DNA from: Nakaseomyces glabratus
Lineage: Eukaryota; Ascomycota; Saccharomycetes; Saccharomycetales; Saccharomycetaceae
DNA: 64,000 nucleotides
Reading direction: 5' to 3'
NCBI RefSeq assembly: GCF_010111755.1
Contig: NC_088963.1
Coordinates: 930,001 to 994,000, forward strand
This document shows, in pieces, positions 54,799 to 64,000 of the stretch. The notes under the pieces are model-generated. The model saw only the letters and a program-made list of their open reading frames with translations. It was not told the origin of the DNA and made no database searches. Both the position numbers and the translations under genes were made by a program. Position 1 is the stretch's first letter; every line of letters starts with the position of its first letter.

Positions 54799-57615
54799 AT
54801 GACTATGTCTGAAGTTGCTAAGAGGAGGAAGCTCACCTCTACCAAGAGGTATGCGTCGAAGATATTTTCTCCATTTCGGGTGATTGGTAACGTTAGCAAT
54901 GGGACACCATTTGCTGTAGGCAGTTTGGGTAGTACTTTTTATATCGTAACCAGTGTTGGTAAGTCTTTTCAGATTTACGATGCTAACAATTTGCATCTTT
55001 TGTTTATTTCTGATCGGGAGACTGACGAAGAGATCAGTTGCCTGGAGGCCCATTTCCACTATGTGTATGCTGGTTTTGGAGGGAAAGTAGGTATCTACAA
55101 ACGTGGTATATTAGAGCACACCATTGAGGTTGGTAACGGCTGCAAAGTTACAAAACTGTGTGTTTTTGGTGATTACTTGTGTGTTTCAACCGATAATAAT
55201 GAAGTACATATTTTCAAGAAGGAAAATTCAACAACTGATAAGTATGCTACTAAGTTCTATACCAAGTTTGAGATTCCAGAACTTGTAGGTGGTGATATTG
55301 TATCTGTATTGCATATGCCCACATATCTGAACAAGATTGTTGTTGTTACAAAGATCAATGTGTTACTGTATAACGTTAGAAGCGGAAAGCTGTTATATAG
55401 CTCTCCAGATTTCCCTGATCAACTGACTGTGGGTGAAGCTGCTCCAGCACTTGATATCATTGCACTTGGTACTATAAGTGGTGAGGTGATACTATTTAAC
55501 TTACGTCTCGGTAGAAAAGTAAGGACAATTAAAGTACCAAACATGAGAATTTCATCCATCTCATTTAGAACCGACGGTTCTTCTCACATTTGCGTTGGGT
55601 CATCAAAGGGTGATATCCTATTCTATGATTTGAACCGTCGTGCTAGAATTCACTTATTGAAGAATGTACACAGCGAAGAATTTGGGGGTGTCACAAGAGC
55701 AAGTTTTCTAAATGGTCAGCCAATAATTGTCACATCAGGTGGTGATAACAGTTTGAAAGAATATGTTTTTGATCCATCTTTGTCTCAAAGTGATGAAGAC
55801 ATGGTAGTGCAACCACCAAGGTTTCTGCGTTCTAGAGGTGGTCACTCTCAACCTGCGACAAGCATTGCTTTTGCTGATGACGAATCGCATTTTATTCTAT
55901 CTGCTTCGAGAGATAAATCAGTCTGGGCATTTTCCTTGCGTAAAGATGCCCAATCTCAGGAACTTTCACAAAGATTACATAAAAAGAATGATGGCAATAG
56001 AGTTGCTGGTAGCACCATGCGTGAAAAGTTTCCAGAGGTCTCTTCTATAGCCATTGAGAATGCTCGAATTGGCGAGTGGGAGAATATTCTTACTGCTCAT
56101 AATGAAAGCAAGGCAGCCAGGACTTGGGATATGCGCTCTAAGAGGGTTGGTAGATGGACGTTTGAAACTATCGATGACGGTATGGTTAAATCTGTGGCCA
56201 TTTCTCAATGTGGTAACTTTGGTTTTGTAGGCTCGTCTAACGGTGGTATTGGTGTTTATAATATGCAGAGTGGTATGCTCAGAAAGAAGTACCGGTTGCA
56301 TAAGAGAGCAGTAACAGGTGTAGCTGTGGATGGGATGAACAGAAAGATGGTTTCCTGTGGTCTTGACGGTATCATAGGTTTCTATGACTTCAATGAATCT
56401 AAATACTTGGGCAAGTTACAAATGGATGCTCCAATTACGTCAATGGTTTACCACAGATCGTCGGATCTATGTGCGTTTGCCTTGGATGATTTATCAATTG
56501 TAGTTGTCGACACTGTTACTCAAAAAGTTGTGAGACAATTATGGGGACATGGTAACAGAATAACAGCATTCGATTTTTCACCAGATGGTCGTTGGTTGGT
56601 ATCTGCCTCTCTGGATTCTACTATCAGAACCTGGGATCTGCCTACTGGATCGTGTATCGATGGTGTTAAGATTGAATCAGTTGCAACCAACTTAAAATTC
56701 TCACCAAATGGTGATATGTTAGCCACTACCCATGTTATCGGTAATGGTATTTTTATTTGGACCAATAGAGCACAATTCAAGCAGATTTCTACCAAGGCTA
56801 TCGACGAAGATGCCTTTCAAAAGATCATGTTGCCAAATGCCTCAGTTTCTGGTAATAGTCAATTCTTGGAAGGAGCATTTCAAGATGGCGGTGATGACCA
56901 TGAACCTCTTGATATAAACAATTACCAATCGGTGGAACAAGTTAACAGTGAACTCGTAACGTTATCGTTGGGACCAAGAAACAAAATGAACACCATCCTC
57001 CATCTTGATGTGATTAAGAAGCGTTCTAAACCTAAGGAAGCTCCAAAGAAGCCTGAAAAGGCACCATTCTTCTTACAACTTGCAGGTGATAAGGTGGGTG
57101 ACGAAGCTTCTGGTCGTGAAGGTATTAGTTTTGAAACGCCAGAAGAGATTAGAGCCAGGGAGGAGAAGCAAAAGCAGTCAGAAGAAGCACAAGCTGAGTT
57201 AACCAAATTCAAACCTGGTACGAACCGTGGATTCCAATCCAAATTTACAAAGTTGTTATTACATGGCAATAAACAAAATCAATATGAAGAGTTCCTAGAG
57301 TACTTGGTTAGCATGTCTCCTGCTACACTTGATTTAGAAATCAGATCATTGAATAGCTTTGAGCCATTTGAAGAAATAATTGCGTTCATTTCTGCACTTA
57401 CTGCCGGTTTGAAGACTAATAAGAATTATGAACTATATGAGGCGATCATGAACTTACTATTCAAGGCCCACGGTGATGTGATTCATGCTAACAATACCAA
57501 CTGCGACCTGCAAGACGCACTTTCCCAGTGGGAAACTGTTCATGGCACAGAGCAAAAAATGGATGAGTTGGTTAAGTTCTGTTCAAGTGTACTTGATTTT
57601 GTCTCTAGATCATAA
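54799..57615 (+). CDS. UTP21: Utp21, WD40 protein of the small-subunit processome
   Basis: 938 residues (S. cerevisiae YLR409C, 939). Two WD40 propellers cover about 40-650, with typical repeats such as LWGHGNRITAFDFSPDGRWLVSASLDSTIRTWDLPTG split over many blades. The C-terminal Utp21 domain is at about 700-935. It is part of the UTP-B subcomplex that processes 18S rRNA in the nucleolus. Met3 is a possible alternative start. The strong RRPE/PAC promoter fits. Confidence 0.97.
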   Translation: MTMSEVAKRRKLTSTKRYASKIFSPFRVIGNVSNGTPFAVGSLGSTFYIVTSVGKSFQIYDANNLHLLFISDRETDEEISCLEAHFHYVYAGFGGKVGIYKRGILEHTIEVGNGCKVTKLCVFGDYLCVSTDNNEVHIFKKENSTTDKYATKFYTKFEIPELVGGDIVSVLHMPTYLNKIVVVTKINVLLYNVRSGKLLYSSPDFPDQLTVGEAAPALDIIALGTISGEVILFNLRLGRKVRTIKVPNMRISSISFRTDGSSHICVGSSKGDILFYDLNRRARIHLLKNVHSEEFGGVTRASFLNGQPIIVTSGGDNSLKEYVFDPSLSQSDEDMVVQPPRFLRSRGGHSQPATSIAFADDESHFILSASRDKSVWAFSLRKDAQSQELSQRLHKKNDGNRVAGSTMREKFPEVSSIAIENARIGEWENILTAHNESKAARTWDMRSKRVGRWTFETIDDGMVKSVAISQCGNFGFVGSSNGGIGVYNMQSGMLRKKYRLHKRAVTGVAVDGMNRKMVSCGLDGIIGFYDFNESKYLGKLQMDAPITSMVYHRSSDLCAFALDDLSIVVVDTVTQKVVRQLWGHGNRITAFDFSPDGRWLVSASLDSTIRTWDLPTGSCIDGVKIESVATNLKFSPNGDMLATTHVIGNGIFIWTNRAQFKQISTKAIDEDAFQKIMLPNASVSGNSQFLEGAFQDGGDDHEPLDINNYQSVEQVNSELVTLSLGPRNKMNTILHLDVIKKRSKPKEAPKKPEKAPFFLQLAGDKVGDEASGREGISFETPEEIRAREEKQKQSEEAQAELTKFKPGTNRGFQSKFTKLLLHGNKQNQYEEFLEYLVSMSPATLDLEIRSLNSFEPFEEIIAFISALTAGLKTNKNYELYEAIMNLLFKAHGDVIHANNTNCDLQDALSQWETVHGTEQKMDELVKFCSSVLDFVSRS

Positions 57616-57859
57616 GCCTTTATAGAATACAAAATAGTTAAATATATTGCATAATACAGATTTTTTATTTTATCACAACGATGATAATTCTTTCAAAATT
57701 TAATGTTTTGGATCATATTTGGTGTTTATCTGTCATTGTTAAAATCAATTATGAAAACGATAGGCATAAAAGATACAATTTTCAATAACGTGTGTAATAG
57801 ATACATCGAGATACAAGTACCTTGAGAATCAACTACCCCAAAATTGCCACATATTAATA

Positions 57860-58180
57860 ATGCCTCCTTCAACCGAACTAGATGCGCTTGTTGACAAGAT
57901 AGTCAACGATCACTCCTTGAGTGAGCCAGGACAGTCTTTGAAAGAGTTGGGAGATAATGGAAAGTATATTATGGATGTACAGATGAAAAAATTGTTGAAG
58001 TTGCATGATCAGAGTTTTATAGAGAGATGCTTCACACCTATGGAGGAGCTGAAAAATAGATATGCTAAAGTTAAAGAAAGGAGTGGAGACTTACAGAAAG
58101 AAGCTGAATTAGTGGATAGAGATATACGGATAATTGAAATGGCAATCCAGGATATCAATAAAAATAAATCACATCAGTGA
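57860..58180 (+). CDS. BLS1: Bls1, BLOC-1 complex subunit
   Basis: 106 residues (S. cerevisiae YLR408C, 122). Short helical protein with the conserved LDALVDKIVNDHSLSEPG start and a long coiled coil (MEELKNRYAKVKERSGDLQKEAELVDRDIRIIE). It belongs to the yeast BLOC-1 endosomal complex that tunes Rab5-type Vps21 signalling. Tandem after UTP21, convergent with the YLR407W homologue, as in S. cerevisiae. Confidence 0.9.
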   Translation: MPPSTELDALVDKIVNDHSLSEPGQSLKELGDNGKYIMDVQMKKLLKLHDQSFIERCFTPMEELKNRYAKVKERSGDLQKEAELVDRDIRIIEMAIQDINKNKSHQ

Positions 58181-58592
58181 ATAACTCGACCCATTCTATA
58201 TATGTGTATACTATACAGAGCTTAATGATTTGATGACTTCCATATTGTTTATTACTTCTGACTTTATAGAGTTTAATAGACAATGCTAAAAAACAGAAAA
58301 ATAATAAAAGAAAATTAATTAAAATGTGAATTGAACATACGACTAATTAAGAATTGAAAAATAATCCAAAAATATGATTATAAAAAATTGAAAAGATAAA
58401 GACCAAGATAAGGCAAATGGATCGATAGGTCTTTCTGGATGTATTGGTGAAAATATTATCAAGATAAAAAAAAGCTGTGCTTAATCTGAATATGCAAAAA
58501 ATTAGAAACTGAGAACAGACTCTACAACAATCAAAAAATAATGTCGAAAAAATGCCATTATGCCACAACAGGGTAAGATGCTATATTAAAGA
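58181..58592. other. Convergent 3' region of BLS1 and YLR407W homologue
   Basis: 412 AT-rich bp with many A-runs, suited to 3' ends of both genes. No gene or RNA seen. Confidence 0.5.
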
Positions 58593-59450
58593 TTATGGCA
58601 ATCCCTTACCGGCGTTAGCCCATTTTTTTGTATCTATCCAACCAGCATTAATTACTTTCATCGCATGAGATAAGTTCAACGGTTCCTTTAAAGGTTTATT
58701 ATCAACAACCAACTTCTTGTAAACACTAGTATGATAAGCCTCTGGAATTGCATCAAAAACACCTCTCCCATTCTCTCTACGGTGAGCGATTTCTTCAGCA
58801 GAGACTGAGGGCTCGCACCAGAGCTTTCTCCTTTTCTCCCAGATCTTTGGACCACCAACAAATGGCTTATCCGATCTTTGTCGAAGTTTATTACATTCCG
58901 CAACAGCGTCAAAGTTATCATAGGTCAACTTTTCTTTATGTGAAACACCTTGGCTACCTCCTGAGCTAGACTTCATTATTGTTAGCTGCTCATGTTTGTT
59001 GCTAGTACCAGTAGTTGACCCACCTTCTTCACTCTCTTCTGAAAGCCTCATACTAGTTCCGCCTACACCTCCCACAAGCGACCTAGAGCCCGAGCTTATC
59101 TGCTCAATACTTCCAGATTTCAAGAGTCCTTGAATTCCAACCGGTTGAGCTGTTGTACTCTTTTCAAAACCGAAACTTGACGACTTGAGATCATTTGTAA
59201 CATCTTCTTCAAGCATATCCTCCTCATGCACTTGTACCAACCCATTTTTGCTGGTCCGAACTGGACCCCAGTTAACAGTTTTTCCACCTTCTCCATCAAA
59301 TAGAGCATCTATCTTCTCCTCATTTGCTGTCACCTCATCTAGTGAGTTTAACGTATCATGGGTCACCTTCCGCAGAGTGCTTCTCCACTTTCGAAGTGTA
59401 CTACCTATTGAATTCTTCATCGATTTCGGCGAACTTTTACCTCCTATCAT
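58593..59450 (-). CDS. YLR407W homologue, protein of unknown function
   Basis: 285 residues from the first ATG (59450); longer than S. cerevisiae YLR407W (228). A basic N-terminus (KSMKNSIGSTLRKWRSTLRKVTHDTLNSLDEV), an acidic and Ser/Gly-rich centre, and a well-conserved C-terminal domain: GGPKIWEKRRKLWCEP, HRRENGRGVFDAIPEAYHTSVYKKLV, NAGWIDTKKWANAGKGLP. This C-terminal domain is shared by fungal proteins of a DUF type. Loss in S. cerevisiae reportedly gives elongated buds. Position between BLS1 and DUS4 supports orthology. RPL31B, expected next, is absent. Confidence 0.88.
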   Translation of the reverse strand: MIGGKSSPKSMKNSIGSTLRKWRSTLRKVTHDTLNSLDEVTANEEKIDALFDGEGGKTVNWGPVRTSKNGLVQVHEEDMLEEDVTNDLKSSSFGFEKSTTAQPVGIQGLLKSGSIEQISSGSRSLVGGVGGTSMRLSEESEEGGSTTGTSNKHEQLTIMKSSSGGSQGVSHKEKLTYDNFDAVAECNKLRQRSDKPFVGGPKIWEKRRKLWCEPSVSAEEIAHRRENGRGVFDAIPEAYHTSVYKKLVVDNKPLKEPLNLSHAMKVINAGWIDTKKWANAGKGLP

Positions 59451-59870
59451 GTAGCCCTTCAAACACAAAAGTTGCTAATAGCTTCTAAATTCACAGCTTA
59501 TCAAAAAAAAAACTCCGAAAATGTAACAGACAACCCAAAAAACCAAACGTTCTTCTAATAAACACCTATAATACTCCCAAAACCTTATACCAGTCCTCCG
59601 GATACAGCAACTACACGCTTAATGCTTATCTGAATGTTGACTATTGCAACTTGTGAAGCCCCATCCGATGAGACTCATAAGCCCTTTTATATTGCTGCAA
59701 AAGACGACAAAAGAAATGATTCGTACTACACGATTGATATACACCCCATGCGCACTATCAATTAGTTTGTGAGGCAATTCATACTTCTTTGCATCTTATA
59801 TTGTTGGCATTTATAGTACAAGTGTGGTACATAGCTCTGTCATTATTTCAATTAAATATATTAAGATAGT
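59451..59870. other. YLR407W promoter region; site of the missing RPL31B
   Basis: 420 bp between the YLR407W start and the DUS4 stop, both minus strand. RPL31B (YLR406C) lies here in S. cerevisiae. No ribosomal protein coding sequence is present. Confidence 0.65.
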
Positions 59871-60905
59871 CTAGTTAGTCTTCAGTTGAGGATCAATGGT
59901 GGTGCCAAATTCTTTGTCTCCATGTCGATGCATAACAAAGTTTGTGTCAAACCAGTCTAAAAGTTCTGGGTAGCTCCTTTGCAACATCATCTCCTTGAGT
60001 AATTTACGTCTTATACCCATGTTTTCCAGCATACAATATAGGTGATGCTGTGTTAATGCAAACGGCAAGGTGTTATACTCGGTAGTCCAGTACCAAAACC
60101 ATTCGACACACCCCCAGGGACATTTATCATGGCCTGCAAATAGTGCAGGATTTGCAAGCACACCGCGCACAGCCATTACGCCTTGTACACCTGTATAATC
60201 GCTAATATGTTTGAAATCTTTCATGGTAAAGCAATCTCCGTTAGCCACAACAGGTACATTCTTGTCTTTGATTTTATCTACAATGTACTTTATAGCTTCA
60301 AGATTAACTGGTTGTGATGACCTTGTGGTCCGCGTGCGCCCATGAATTGTTATCCAATCAACGCCGCTATCACATAATCTGCGACACAGATTAACTGTAA
60401 CGTCCCAATCATCATGAATTCTTATCTTTGTCTCCAATCTTAACTTGGCACCATACTTACTCTTGACACTTTTAACCATTTCACATAACAAGTCTGGGTT
60501 ATAGATCAACGCACAGCCGATACCTTCCCGTATCTGTTCTCTGATAGGACACCCACAGTTAATTCCAATACCATCGCAGAATGGGGCAACCATCTCAGCG
60601 AACTTCATCAAATCACCAACGTTGTTCACACCTACTTGCACGATCAAGGGTGTATCATTTTTGTTTGTAGTCAGATCCGCAATTCTAGCCTGCTGATTCC
60701 TTACAAACTCACGCGCTAGAATCATGGGTGTGTAAACTATATCCGTATCGTACTGCCTACATGTTTGTCTAAATGGCAACTTTGAATACCTCACCATTGG
60801 CCCAGCTATAGTAGCCGGACGGCCATGAGTCTGGGCGCGAGTCTTGATTATGTGCAACGGGTCATTCTCCTTTGTCAGCTCTTTCGGTACTGGTACTTCA
60901 ATCAT
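59871..60905 (-). CDS. DUS4: Dus4, tRNA dihydrouridine synthase (positions 20a/20b)
   Basis: 344 residues (S. cerevisiae YLR405W, 367). TIM-barrel dihydrouridine synthase: IAGPMVRYSKLPFRQTCRQY, the catalytic NCGCP motif with Cys119, KIRIHDDWDVTVNLCRRL, ITIHGRTRTTRSSQPVNLE and ANGDCFTMKDF for FMN binding. A helical tail follows from about 265. It reduces U20a and U20b in tRNA with NADPH. A PAC/RRPE pair lies about 100 bp upstream. Confidence 0.96.
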   Translation of the reverse strand: MIEVPVPKELTKENDPLHIIKTRAQTHGRPATIAGPMVRYSKLPFRQTCRQYDTDIVYTPMILAREFVRNQQARIADLTTNKNDTPLIVQVGVNNVGDLMKFAEMVAPFCDGIGINCGCPIREQIREGIGCALIYNPDLLCEMVKSVKSKYGAKLRLETKIRIHDDWDVTVNLCRRLCDSGVDWITIHGRTRTTRSSQPVNLEAIKYIVDKIKDKNVPVVANGDCFTMKDFKHISDYTGVQGVMAVRGVLANPALFAGHDKCPWGCVEWFWYWTTEYNTLPFALTQHHLYCMLENMGIRRKLLKEMMLQRSYPELLDWFDTNFVMHRHGDKEFGTTIDPQLKTN

Positions 60906-61002
60906 ACTTCAACAGCATCAACTTATATTTCAGTTGGAACAGTACGATTATTAGAATCGGCATATCTACTCTTTCTAACAGTCCATTTCAAGCCTTTTCA
61001 AT

Positions 61003-61011
61003 GCTCATCGC
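61003..61011 (-). promoter_or_regulatory. PAC motif upstream of DUS4
   Basis: GCTCATCGC (GCGATGAGC on the minus strand), followed by AATTTTTCA at about 61016. It is 98 bp from the DUS4 ATG, the same spacing as at UTP21. Confidence 0.65.
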
Positions 61012-61173
61012 ATCAATTTTTCATTTTTTTCACTTCTGATCTACTGTGAGTGATATGAACTACTTGAACAGGTCTTGCCATGGATAACTTGTAAAATATA
61101 GTAAATCCCACATAGCAGTCGCAAAATAAACCCTAAATCAATAGCTAGTCTACATGCGTACTACTATACTTAT

Positions 61174-61995
61174 CTATTGCTTTTGATGCTTACCATATAC
61201 CTTTGTAAATATGAGGAAAGTTGCCATACACGTGATCACGAAGATAAAACTTAAACTAATATAGAATACAGCTGTTCCTATAATATAGGTAGTTCTCCAT
61301 CTGCGTAGCATCCAATTCCTTAATCCTTGCTCAAATGATCTTCTTAACAAGATACCGCTAGTGGGTTCTAGAAGGATCTCACCGTTTGAGTTTGGAAGAT
61401 CGATCGATATTTCAATGTTTTCCAGTTGAGGTGAAATATCTGCGATGTCTTCCAAAGATAAACTATTTAACCATTCATTCCTCAGAACTTCCATCCGGGA
61501 TTTAGCATGATTATTTCCTTCTAGGACGTTTGTTGCTCCTTGGTTTCTGCAAATCACTGGCTGCCTATATCTGTAAAACAAGTTGGAGTCATCACTCAGG
61601 GACACAACTGCGTATTGTAAATCTGTCCCTTTACTGTTGCCAATGGCATCCAAAGAATGACAATAGAACTCTAGTTTCATATCTAGTTTGTAATTTGTAT
61701 GGCATCTCAACGCTATTGGCTGACTCAAGCCATTCGGTTTCAATCCCGGTAACTGTTTATCCGGAGAAACACAAACAATCCCTTGTTTAAACCTCGTGTT
61801 TAACCCGGATGCATTGCTATTAAAATTATCCAATGGCACCCATACAGAGGAATCCGACGGTAGTAACCTTGTATAGAAATCATGAAACAGTAACACAGCC
61901 AGGGGAAGAATTACAACAATTTGAAGAATACCAACTCCAAGGATATAACTCACCCATTGTGCAATCTGTAATGGTCTTGTAAGGTTAAATTTCAT
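61174..61995 (-). CDS. SEI1: Sei1/Fld1, seipin of lipid droplet biogenesis
   Basis: 273 residues (S. cerevisiae YLR404W, 285). Two transmembrane segments, about 17-40 and 238-262, flank an ER-lumenal beta-sandwich (VPLDNFN, LDMKLEFYCHSLDAIGNSKGTDL, YRYRQPVICRNQ). Seipin oligomers organise ER-lipid droplet contacts with Ldb16. Short basic tail ends GKHQKQ. It lies between DUS4 and SFP1, as in S. cerevisiae. Confidence 0.95.
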   Translation of the reverse strand: MKFNLTRPLQIAQWVSYILGVGILQIVVILPLAVLLFHDFYTRLLPSDSSVWVPLDNFNSNASGLNTRFKQGIVCVSPDKQLPGLKPNGLSQPIALRCHTNYKLDMKLEFYCHSLDAIGNSKGTDLQYAVVSLSDDSNLFYRYRQPVICRNQGATNVLEGNNHAKSRMEVLRNEWLNSLSLEDIADISPQLENIEISIDLPNSNGEILLEPTSGILLRRSFEQGLRNWMLRRWRTTYIIGTAVFYISLSFIFVITCMATFLIFTKVYGKHQKQ

Positions 61996-62740
61996 GATAT
62001 GTCCTTTATCGCTGTTATATTTCTCTACAATTGTGCTGCAATAGAGTCTGCTTTCTTCAACTATCCTGCTAACTTGAATTCTTAATTTCGCTTATTTTTG
62101 GCTTTAAAAAGAGCCTCTTGGGCTTTCAAATGGTCACTTATATATCAGTATACAAAAGTGGGCAGTAAATGCCTAAAATTACATAAGAAATGAAACATAT
62201 ATATGAGTATCAGCTATTAGCACAATAATCGTGTTTTTTTCTACAGCCTTCTCTATAGCTGGCGAAAACTTGAATATAATGAATGTGAATTTTAGAGTAA
62301 CCCATCTCAAACAAAAACAATATCATGATAGTAACGACAAACTGGAGAAGCCTAATGATCCAATGGATTACTCTATATGATTGGAAGTGAGTTCAGTTCC
62401 AGTTTTGAAAACTAGTCATATCTAGTGTTATTTAAAGTTGTGCTTCTTCTAAGGAAACTTATGGGCCAAAGTTAATGACCTCCAGTGAAACATCTATTCC
62501 AAGACGACAGTTGGAACGAGATAATGTCTAATATTGTAGTAAAAATGAAGAAAAACCATTCACTAACAGTAAGGAATTCTGTGATTAAAAAGATGATAGA
62601 GAAAAAAAGATAATAAATAAACACAAATGCAAAATAAAACCTCCCCAACATTATTCTTCTTTCATTCAGAAAACAAAAATAATAATATAATAGTCAGAAA
62701 TAAAAGAACATAAAAAAGTACACGAAATAAAGCACGTCTA
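61996..62740. promoter_or_regulatory. SEI1 promoter and SFP1 3' region
   Basis: 745 AT-rich bp between two minus-strand genes. No convincing factor site or RNA gene recognised. Confidence 0.45.
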
Positions 62741-64000
62741 TCAATGTGTGGAGTGGCCTCTATGGTATTTGAGTCCATTCAGGTTTTTATAACGCTTACC
62801 ACAAACCTCACAGCGGTATGGCTTATCCTTATCGTTTCCCATGGCATCCAATGTGGATACTTCGTTGGACTCTGGATCTATGACACTGAAAGTACCGTCG
62901 GCATTCTCTCGCAGAGTCTGGTTTTGATGGCCATGCAGCCTATGATATTTAAGCCCGTTCTGGTTCTTATATGTTTTATCACAGCCAATCACAGGACACT
63001 TGAAAGGTTTATACTCCTCATGATCCATAACATACAATCTTCTTGCTGGATCATCAATGTAGAACTCCTTTTTATCCTGCTCTTCCTCCTCCTCATCATC
63101 TTCGTCATCATCATCATCGTCTTCGTCATCATCATCGTCATCGATGGCTATGTCGACATTGGACGAATGTAAACCTTGTGTTGATCCATTATTTGGTGGC
63201 ATCATCATATTTTGCAATGCTTGAGGGTGAGCATGTTTATGTATCGGTTGTGTTCCTCTAGAGGTCTCCATAGAGGTAGTGCCCCTGCCATTATTGAGGA
63301 ACACTTCATTGGTGGACACAGTATCCACTATATTATTACTATTATGACCTCTGTTTACCATGTATTTGCTTTTAATATTATTATTATTGTTAGCGCCACT
63401 TATTTGGTGCATATTTATCGATGTATTGGAGCCAATCTTACTCTGTGAAGACATTGGTGTAGGCGGAGACATCCCATGAGAACCCATGGATCTATCCATA
63501 AGATTTCTTGTTTGAACGGTTCCTGTACTCATGCCCATAGATGCATCGCTACCACCAACCGGCCTTGACATTGAAGTCCCTGGTGAAGTTGATATATGCG
63601 CTTCTTCATAATGCCTCAGTAGGTCATGCAATCCTGGCAATGAAATGCCACAACAAGAGTAGTCCTTGCAATACTGCTCTTCTAGGTGAGGCAAAAAAGT
63701 GTTTGTCGACGCCGATATAGGCCCTTGACCTATAGGCGCATTCATTTGTATCTGCAGTAGACCATTATTAATGGAAAACTTGCGTTCCTGGTTCTGATAT
63801 GACTGCTGTGAGGACGGATGTTGTAACATCACCTCATCTCTAAGCCAGGAGCTGATAGACAGTGAACCCCAGGATACACCACCAATACCTTGCGAGTGGG
63901 CTATAGAATCTCTCCGAAGCCTCGCCGCCTGTGCATCACTCGGCCCCCGCGTGGGTATGTGGTGTACTACTTCCTCACCAGCTGTCATCAGAGGCCGACT
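62741..64000 (-). CDS. SFP1: Sfp1, split zinc-finger regulator of ribosome biogenesis (5' part missing at right edge)
   Basis: At least 420 residues; the frame is open to the right edge, so the start lies outside. The block ARLRRDSIAHSQGIGGVSWGSLSISSWLRDEV is family-specific and in the S. cerevisiae protein lies well inside the N-terminus. Later come a C2HC-like EQYCKDYSCCGISLPGLHDLLRHYEEAH, an Asn-rich centre, an Asp/Glu tract (about 20 acidic residues), and two C-terminal C2H2 fingers (FKCPVIGCDKTYKNQNGLKYHRLHGH and YRCEVCGKRYKNLNGLKYHRGHSTH). Sfp1 activates ribosomal protein and biogenesis genes under TORC1 and PKA. A Met at 63988 could be a start but is unlikely. Confidence 0.94.
   Translation of the reverse strand, partial: SRPLMTAGEEVVHHIPTRGPSDAQAARLRRDSIAHSQGIGGVSWGSLSISSWLRDEVMLQHPSSQQSYQNQERKFSINNGLLQIQMNAPIGQGPISASTNTFLPHLEEQYCKDYSCCGISLPGLHDLLRHYEEAHISTSPGTSMSRPVGGSDASMGMSTGTVQTRNLMDRSMGSHGMSPPTPMSSQSKIGSNTSINMHQISGANNNNNIKSKYMVNRGHNSNNIVDTVSTNEVFLNNGRGTTSMETSRGTQPIHKHAHPQALQNMMMPPNNGSTQGLHSSNVDIAIDDDDDDEDDDDDDEDDEEEEEQDKKEFYIDDPARRLYVMDHEEYKPFKCPVIGCDKTYKNQNGLKYHRLHGHQNQTLRENADGTFSVIDPESNEVSTLDAMGNDKDKPYRCEVCGKRYKNLNGLKYHRGHSTH

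Noticed and set aside
59740..59755. Rap1-like ACACCCCATGCG as a relic of an RPL31B promoter
   Set aside because: It does not fit the Rap1 consensus well and no other part of an RPL31B gene is present.

Overview
The window is nuclear chromosomal DNA of a budding yeast (Saccharomycetaceae). It is compact, and I see no intron in any gene. It holds 38 protein genes, the first (BIR1) and last (SFP1) cut by the window edges. Nearly all are recognisable one-to-one homologues of Saccharomyces cerevisiae genes. Conserved positions read correctly with the standard nuclear code. Segments follow single S. cerevisiae tracks, and three absent genes (SRO77, RPL31B, RPS30A) are members of whole-genome-duplication pairs, which points to a post-duplication yeast. 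The order around YIM1, MEC3, YLR287C and CTS1, the loss of BNA4 and the Pdr1-type sites before YIM1 suggest the Nakaseomyces clade (Candida glabrata or a close relative). The genus is an inference.

Layout. (1) 1-7205 matches YJR089W to YJR080C: BIR1, EMC2, STE18, TMH11, CSN12, ACF4, EAF6, AIM24. (2) 7355-21458 matches YBL107C to YBL101C: MIX23, PKC1, SEA4, RTG3, SFT2, ECM21. (3) 22131-32483 is a block explained by one inversion: ATG16, YMR160W, ROX3, MRX3, BRN1, ATP1. (4) 34820-44431 matches YMR158W to YMR152W: MRPS8, AIM36, TPP1, YMR155W, RIM13, NUP53, YIM1. (5) 44713-50828 matches YLR288C to YLR285W: MEC3, YLR287C, CTS1, NNT1. (6) 51082-64000 matches YLR410W to YLR403W: VIP1, UTP21, BLS1, YLR407W, DUS4, SEI1, SFP1. 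No tRNA, rRNA, transposon, CRISPR array or centromere was found.

How the genes work together. These are mostly housekeeping genes: mitochondrial (ATP1, MRPS8, AIM24, AIM36, MIX23, MRX3), cell wall and signalling (PKC1, RIM13, CTS1, STE18, VIP1), chromosome biology (BIR1, BRN1, MEC3, TPP1, EAF6) and ribosome or translation (UTP21, DUS4, NNT1, SFP1). Regulatory motifs link them. PAC elements, most with RRPE-like neighbours, precede at least eight genes. Puf3-type motifs lie just past the stops of four mitochondrial or likely mitochondrial genes. Four Ace2-type sites precede CTS1. Two Pdr1-type sites precede YIM1. A palindromic GTCACGTGAC lies between RTG3 and SFT2.

I do not see an undescribed multi-gene system here. 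The items most worth a second look are the roughly 10-kb inversion whose right junction carries a TATTTG/TATATTTG minisatellite, the clean loss of BNA4, and the ribosome-biogenesis-type promoter on the uncharacterised gene YLR287C.
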